Part shown: one piece after another, positions 10,506 through 13,987 of the stretch | How the letters are laid out: each line of letters begins with the position of its first letter | Numbering within the stretch: position 1 is the stretch's first letter | From: Oscillospiraceae bacterium | Lineage (GTDB): Bacteria; Bacillota; Clostridia; Oscillospirales; Acutalibacteraceae | Length of the DNA: 13,987 bases | NCBI GenBank assembly: GCA_031283835.1 | Contig: JAITBA010000144.1 | Span: 1 to 13,987, forward strand | Direction: 5' to 3' | Program-made: the position numbers and the translations under genes | The notes under the pieces: model-generated | What the model saw: only the letters and a program-made list of their open reading frames with translations | Database searches by the model: none | Told to the model about the DNA's origin: nothing

Positions 10506-10580
10506 AATTAACAATGCACAATTAACGATTGACAAAACGGAGGTTGTTGATTGAAAATTGTTAATTGAAAATTGTTAATT
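10506..10580 (+). repeat. AT-rich long stem and tandem repeat just before the fusA ribosome binding site
   Basis: Arms at 10506-10526 and 10560-10580 are reverse complements at 18 of 21 positions (10 pairs, a three-base internal mismatch, 8 pairs). Four further weak pairs extend the stem inward. The right arm lies in a 14-base tandem duplication, ATTGAAAATTGTTA at 10550-10563 and 10564-10577, itself built of related 7-base units beginning ATTG. The stem ends at 10580, and GGAGG of fusA starts at 10581. Because the right arm is duplicated, part of the left arm can pair in two registers. A second GGAGG lies in the loop (10539-10543). Base composition is far more AT-rich than the flanking genes. 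The gap rpsG-fusA (10494-10591) otherwise has nothing recognisable. Confidence 0.6.
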
Positions 10581-10591
10581 GGAGGAACATC

Positions 10592-12667
10592 ATGCCCCGG
10601 CAAGTATCATTGGAACAAACAAGAAATATTGGAATTATGGCGCATATTGACGCCGGCAAAACCACCACCACCGAGCGCATCCTTTACTACACGGGGATTA
10701 CGCACAAGATTGGCGAGGTGCACGACGGCGCGGCCACCATGGACTGGATGGTGCAGGAACAGGAGCGCGGCATCACAATCACATCGGCCGCGACCACCTG
10801 CTTTTGGAAAGACCACCGCGTGAACATTATCGACACGCCCGGCCACGTCGATTTTACTGTGGAAGTGGAGCGTTCGCTGCGCGTGCTCGACGGTTCGGTG
10901 ACAGTATTGTGCGCCAAGGGCGGCGTGGAGCCGCAGAGCGAAACCGTGTGGCGCCAGGCCGATAAATATCAGGTGCCCCGCATGGTCTACGTGAACAAAA
11001 TGGACATTATGGGCGCGGATTTTTATAACGTGCTGCACATGCTGCGCGAGCGGCTCAAGTGCAACGCGGTGCCCATTCAACTGCCCATTGGCGCCGAAGA
11101 CGAATTCCGCGGGATTATCGACCTGGTAGAAAACCAGGCGGTCATTTATGAAGGCGAAAAAGGCGAAGTCGTGAACGTGGTAGAGATCCCCGACGAGCTG
11201 AAGGAGCAAGCGGCGGAATACCGTCAGGCGCTGATCGAATCCGTGGCCGAGCAGGACGACGTTCTGATGGAGAAATTTTTTGAGGGTGAAGCGCTCACCG
11301 TAGCGGAAATCAAGAGCTGCATCCGCAAGGCCACAATCGCCAACGCCATGGTGCCCGTTATTTGCGGCACCAGCTACCGCAACAAAGGTGTGCAGCAGCT
11401 GCTCGACGCAGTAGTGGACTTTATGCCCGCCCCCACAGATGTTGCCGCCATCAAGGGTGTTAACCCCAAAACCGACGCGGAAGAGGTGCGCCGCAGCGCC
11501 GACGACGAGCCCTTTGGCGCGTTGGCTTTTAAAATCGCCACAGACCCCTTTGTGGGCAAGCTGTGTTTCTTCCGTGTCTATAGCGGCAGCGTGAACGCCG
11601 GCAGCGGCGTGCTCAACGCCACCAAGGGCCACAACGAACGCCTGGGCCGCATTCTGCAAATGCACTCAAACCACCGGCAAGACCTCGAAACCTGCTACGC
11701 GGGCGACATTGCGGCGGCTATCGGGCTAAAAAACACCACCACGGGCGACACACTGTGCGACCCGGCTCACCCGGTAATCCTCGAAAGCATGGATTTTCCG
11801 GAGCCGGTGATTCGTGTGGCCATTGAGCCAAAAACCAAGCAAGGCCAAGAAAAAATGGGCATTGCCCTGCAAAAGCTGGCCGAGGAAGACCCCACCTTCA
11901 AGTGCTACACCGACGAAGAAACCGGGCAGACCATTATTGCCGGCATGGGCGAGCTGCACCTCGAAATCATCGTTGACCGCATGCTGCGCGAGTTTAAAGT
12001 GGAAGCCAACGTGGGCAAGCCCCAGGTGGCCTACCGCGAAACCATCACCAAAGAAGCCGACGTAGACATGAAATACGCCCGGCAATCGGGCGGCCGCGGG
12101 CAATACGGTCATGTCAAAATCCGCGTGGAGCCGAACCCCGAAAAAGGGTATGAGTTTGTTAACGCCATTGTTGGCGGCGTGGTGCCCAAGGAGTATATCC
12201 CCGCCGTGGAGCATGGCGTAAAAGGCGCGATGCTTAGCGGCGTGTTGGCGGGCTACAACGTGGTCGACGTGAAGGTCACGCTCTACGACGGTTCCTACCA
12301 CGAAGTGGACTCCAGCGAAATGGCCTTCAAAATCGCCGGTTCCATGGCCTTTAAAGAAGCCATGCGCAAGGCGGCTCCCGTGCTCATGGAGCCTATCATG
12401 AAGGTGACGGTCACTGTGCCCGACGACTACATGGGCGACGTGATTGGCGACGTAAACAGCCGCCGCGGGCAGATTGAAGGCACCGAAAACCGCACCGGCG
12501 CGGTGCAAATCAATTCGCACGTGCCGTTGAGCAACATGTTTGGCTACGCCACCAGCCTGCGCTCGCGCACCCAGGGCCGCGGCCAATACGTGATGGAGCC
12601 AAGCCACTACACCCAGGTGCCCAAGAGCATCGCCGAAGGCATCGTGAGCGAAAAAGCAAAAAAATAA
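10592..12667 (+). CDS. fusA: Translation elongation factor G
   Basis: EF-G is the GTPase that drives translocation of tRNA and mRNA and, with ribosome recycling factor, helps split ribosomes after termination. The 691 residues are the normal length, with all five domains expected. GTP-binding motifs are intact: AHIDAGKT (17-24), RGITI (59-63, with Thr62 of switch I), DTPGH (81-85) and NKMD (135-138). The GTS of ICGTSYRNKG is the G5 region. The C-terminal half carries typical domain IV and V sequence, such as RQSGGRGQYGHVKI and EPIMKVTVTVPDDYMGDV. ATG 10592 has GGAGG at 10581-10585, six bases upstream; an in-frame TTG at 10565 within the AT repeat is rejected because the family begins MPRQVSLEQTRNIGI. 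It is the third gene of the str operon. Confidence 0.98.
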   Translation: MPRQVSLEQTRNIGIMAHIDAGKTTTTERILYYTGITHKIGEVHDGAATMDWMVQEQERGITITSAATTCFWKDHRVNIIDTPGHVDFTVEVERSLRVLDGSVTVLCAKGGVEPQSETVWRQADKYQVPRMVYVNKMDIMGADFYNVLHMLRERLKCNAVPIQLPIGAEDEFRGIIDLVENQAVIYEGEKGEVVNVVEIPDELKEQAAEYRQALIESVAEQDDVLMEKFFEGEALTVAEIKSCIRKATIANAMVPVICGTSYRNKGVQQLLDAVVDFMPAPTDVAAIKGVNPKTDAEEVRRSADDEPFGALAFKIATDPFVGKLCFFRVYSGSVNAGSGVLNATKGHNERLGRILQMHSNHRQDLETCYAGDIAAAIGLKNTTTGDTLCDPAHPVILESMDFPEPVIRVAIEPKTKQGQEKMGIALQKLAEEDPTFKCYTDEETGQTIIAGMGELHLEIIVDRMLREFKVEANVGKPQVAYRETITKEADVDMKYARQSGGRGQYGHVKIRVEPNPEKGYEFVNAIVGGVVPKEYIPAVEHGVKGAMLSGVLAGYNVVDVKVTLYDGSYHEVDSSEMAFKIAGSMAFKEAMRKAAPVLMEPIMKVTVTVPDDYMGDVIGDVNSRRGQIEGTENRTGAVQINSHVPLSNMFGYATSLRSRTQGRGQYVMEPSHYTQVPKSIAEGIVSEKAKK

Positions 12668-12726
12668 TTTTGCGCGGGCAAAGCCGCGCCTGCGTGCCGG
12701 TTTTGGCGCCGCAAAAAAATTATTTT
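12661..12726. repeat. Compound inverted repeat between fusA and tuf
   Basis: AAAATAATTTT (12661-12671, overlapping the fusA stop codon) and AAAATTATTTT (12716-12726) are perfect 11-base reverse complements. Between them lie two GC-rich hairpins: GCGCGG/CCGCGC around GCAAAG, and GCGTGCC/GGCGCCGC around GGTTTT with one bulged base. The set could fold as a junction of three stems. The GC stems are not followed directly by a T-run on the + strand, but the right arm supplies ATTATTTT. It may slow or end str-operon transcription before the tuf promoter, or protect the fusA mRNA 3' end; neither is proven by the sequence. Confidence 0.55.
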
Positions 12727-12732
12727 AAGCTC

Positions 12733-12761
12733 TTGCAATTTATTCAAAAATCTGTTACAAT
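12733..12761 (+). promoter_or_regulatory. Candidate promoter for tuf
   Basis: TTGCAA (12733-12738; four of six consensus bases) and TACAAT (12756-12761; five of six) are spaced by 17 bases. TG at 12753-12754 makes an extended -10. The start would be near 12768, giving a short leader of about 36 bases before the tuf ATG. A dedicated promoter would let EF-Tu be made in excess over the upstream str genes. Confidence 0.75.
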
Positions 12762-12803
12762 AAACAGGTATAGTAAGTTAATGATTATTAGGAGGAATTA
12801 CCC

Positions 12804-13987
12804 ATGGGAAAAGCAAAGTTTGAACGCAACAAACCCCACGTTAACATCGGCACCATCGGTCACGTGGACCATGGTAAAACCACGCTGACCGCCGCTATCA
12901 CCAAGGCGCTCTCGATGAAAGGCCAAGCCAGCTTCACCGATTACGCCAACATCGACAAAGCCCCCGAAGAACGCGAGCGCGGCATCACCATCAACACCGC
13001 CCACGTGGAGTATGAAACCGACGCGCGTCACTATGCGCACGTCGACTGCCCCGGCCACGCCGACTATATCAAAAACATGATCACCGGCGCGGCACAGATG
13101 GACGGCGCTATCATCGTTATCGCCGCCACAGACGGCCCGATGGCCCAAACCCGTGAGCACTTGTTGCTGGCTCGCCAGGTTGGCGTGCCCTACATCGTGG
13201 TCTATATGAACAAGATTGACCAAGTGGACGACCCCGAACTGCTCGACTTAGTGGAAATGGAAATCCGCGAAGCCCTCACCGAGCAAGAATTCCCGGGCGA
13301 CGACATTCCGGTTGTCCGCGGCAGTGCGCTGCAGGCCCTTGAATACGCCGGCAGCGACACCGAAGCACCCGAGCTGGCGTCTATCTGGGAGCTAATGGAT
13401 GCTGTTGACAGCTACATCGCCACCCCCGACCGCAAGGCCGACCAACCCTTCCTCATGGCCGTCGAAGACGTGTTCACCATCACCGGGCGCGGCACCGTGG
13501 CCACCGGGCGCGTGGAGCGTGGGCGGATTAAAGTGGGCGAAGAAGTCGAAATCGTTGGCCTGAGCGAAGACAAGCGCAAAGTGGTTGTCACCGGCCTCGA
13601 AATGTTCCACAAGAGTTTGGATTATGCCGAAGCGGGCGATAACGCGGGTGCCCTGCTGCGCGGCGTGCAGCGCAAAGAAATTGAGCGCGGCCAGGTGCTG
13701 GCAAAGCCCGGCTCCATCACCCCGCACACCAAGTTCCGCGGCCAGGTATACGTGCTGACCAAGGACGAAGGCGGCCGCCATACCCCGTTTTTCAACAACT
13801 ACCGCCCGCAGTTTTACTTCCGCACCACCGACGTGACCGGCGTGATCACTCTGCCCGAAGGCGTTGAGATGTGCGTGCCCGGCGACAACGTCGAGATGGA
13901 CGTGGAACTGATCACCCCCATCGCCATCGAGGAAGGCCTGCGTTTCGCTATCCGCGAAGGCGGCCGCACGGTTGGCGCCGGACAGGT
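12804..13987 (+). CDS. tuf: Translation elongation factor Tu (3' partial)
   Basis: EF-Tu is the GTPase that brings aminoacyl-tRNA to the ribosomal A site. ATG 12804 has AGGAGG at 12790-12795. The frame runs open to the window edge for 394 full codons plus two bases, ending in GGRTVGAGQ, so only a few C-terminal residues are missing from a protein usually near 400. Motifs are GHVDHGKT (19-26), RGITI (59-63), DCPGH (81-85, with catalytic His85), NKID (136-139) and GSAL (173-176). Domain II (for example ITGRGTVATGRVERG) and domain III (GGRHTPFFNNYRPQFYFRTTD) are intact. MFHKSLD replaces the more common MFRKLLD, a variant also known in mitochondrial EF-Tu, and is unlikely to matter. NKID rather than the common NKCD is tolerated in the family. 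It is the last gene visible and probably has its own promoter. Confidence 0.98.
   Translation, partial: MGKAKFERNKPHVNIGTIGHVDHGKTTLTAAITKALSMKGQASFTDYANIDKAPEERERGITINTAHVEYETDARHYAHVDCPGHADYIKNMITGAAQMDGAIIVIAATDGPMAQTREHLLLARQVGVPYIVVYMNKIDQVDDPELLDLVEMEIREALTEQEFPGDDIPVVRGSALQALEYAGSDTEAPELASIWELMDAVDSYIATPDRKADQPFLMAVEDVFTITGRGTVATGRVERGRIKVGEEVEIVGLSEDKRKVVVTGLEMFHKSLDYAEAGDNAGALLRGVQRKEIERGQVLAKPGSITPHTKFRGQVYVLTKDEGGRHTPFFNNYRPQFYFRTTDVTGVITLPEGVEMCVPGDNVEMDVELITPIAIEEGLRFAIREGGRTVGAGQ

Noticed and set aside
10529..10534. TTGACA as -35 of a fusA promoter
   Set aside because: No acceptable -10 hexamer occurs 15-19 bases downstream; the motif falls in the loop of the AT-rich stem.
10551..10568. 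Mini-ORF of five codons (TTG start, MKIVN) after GGAGG at 10539-10543
   Set aside because: Very short, made entirely of the tandem repeat, and no evidence of selection; kept only as part of the stem observation.
10607..11665. Long open frame (352 codons) on the minus strand opposite fusA
   Set aside because: It mirrors the GC-rich codon pattern of fusA, has low-complexity His/Val/Ala-rich composition and no family resemblance; other long minus-strand frames at 2866-3876, 1465-2379 and 11726-12607 are rejected for the same reason.

Overview
The window is an informational-gene region of a low-to-mid GC Gram-positive bacterium, most likely a class Clostridia member near the Oscillospiraceae/Ruminococcaceae. 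The reasons are: the Firmicute order rpoB-rpoC-(gap)-rpsL-rpsG-fusA-tuf; a long-form Firmicute-type S12; an RpoC of about 1,197 residues without the large Gram-negative insertion; a strongly acidic RpoB C-terminus; strong AGGAGG-type ribosome binding sites; and EF-Tu signatures (YANIDKAPEERERGITI) that I associate with that group. The taxon is an inference from recalled family sequences, not from a search. All genes lie on the + strand.

Layout: 1-3705 is rpoB, missing its 5' end. 3761-7354 is rpoC. 7529-9151 is a predicted secreted protein of the neutral/alkaline ceramidase-like family, sitting where many Firmicutes carry the small L7Ae-family gene (ybxF/rplGB). No convincing terminator or promoter separates it from rpoC, so it looks like the last gene of the rpoBC transcript. 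A rho-independent terminator (about 9181-9220), a 49-bp direct repeat present twice, and a consensus extended -10 promoter with an A-tract (9345-9384) then mark the boundary to the str operon: rpsL (9450-9869), rpsG (10023-10493) and fusA (10592-12667). tuf (12804 to window end) has its own candidate promoter (12733-12761) and is cut a few codons before its expected stop.

The housekeeping genes form one functional group: the two large catalytic RNA polymerase subunits, two 30S proteins (S12 in the decoding centre, S7 in the head) and the two elongation GTPases EF-G and EF-Tu. All carry their expected catalytic or nucleotide-binding motifs. S12 has arginine at the position equivalent to E. coli Lys88, a site where Lys-to-Arg change gives streptomycin resistance in other bacteria.

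The less ordinary material is in the gaps. Each gap after rpoC holds inverted or direct repeats: a 14-bp-arm inverted repeat before the ceramidase-like gene, hairpins between rpsL and rpsG, an AT-rich long stem ending exactly at the fusA ribosome binding site, and an 11-bp perfect AT inverted repeat enclosing two GC hairpins between fusA and tuf. I see no RNA genes, CRISPR arrays, insertion sequences or clear signs of a new multi-gene system. The ceramidase-like insertion in the rpoC-rpsL junction and the candidate RNA structures are the items most worth checking.
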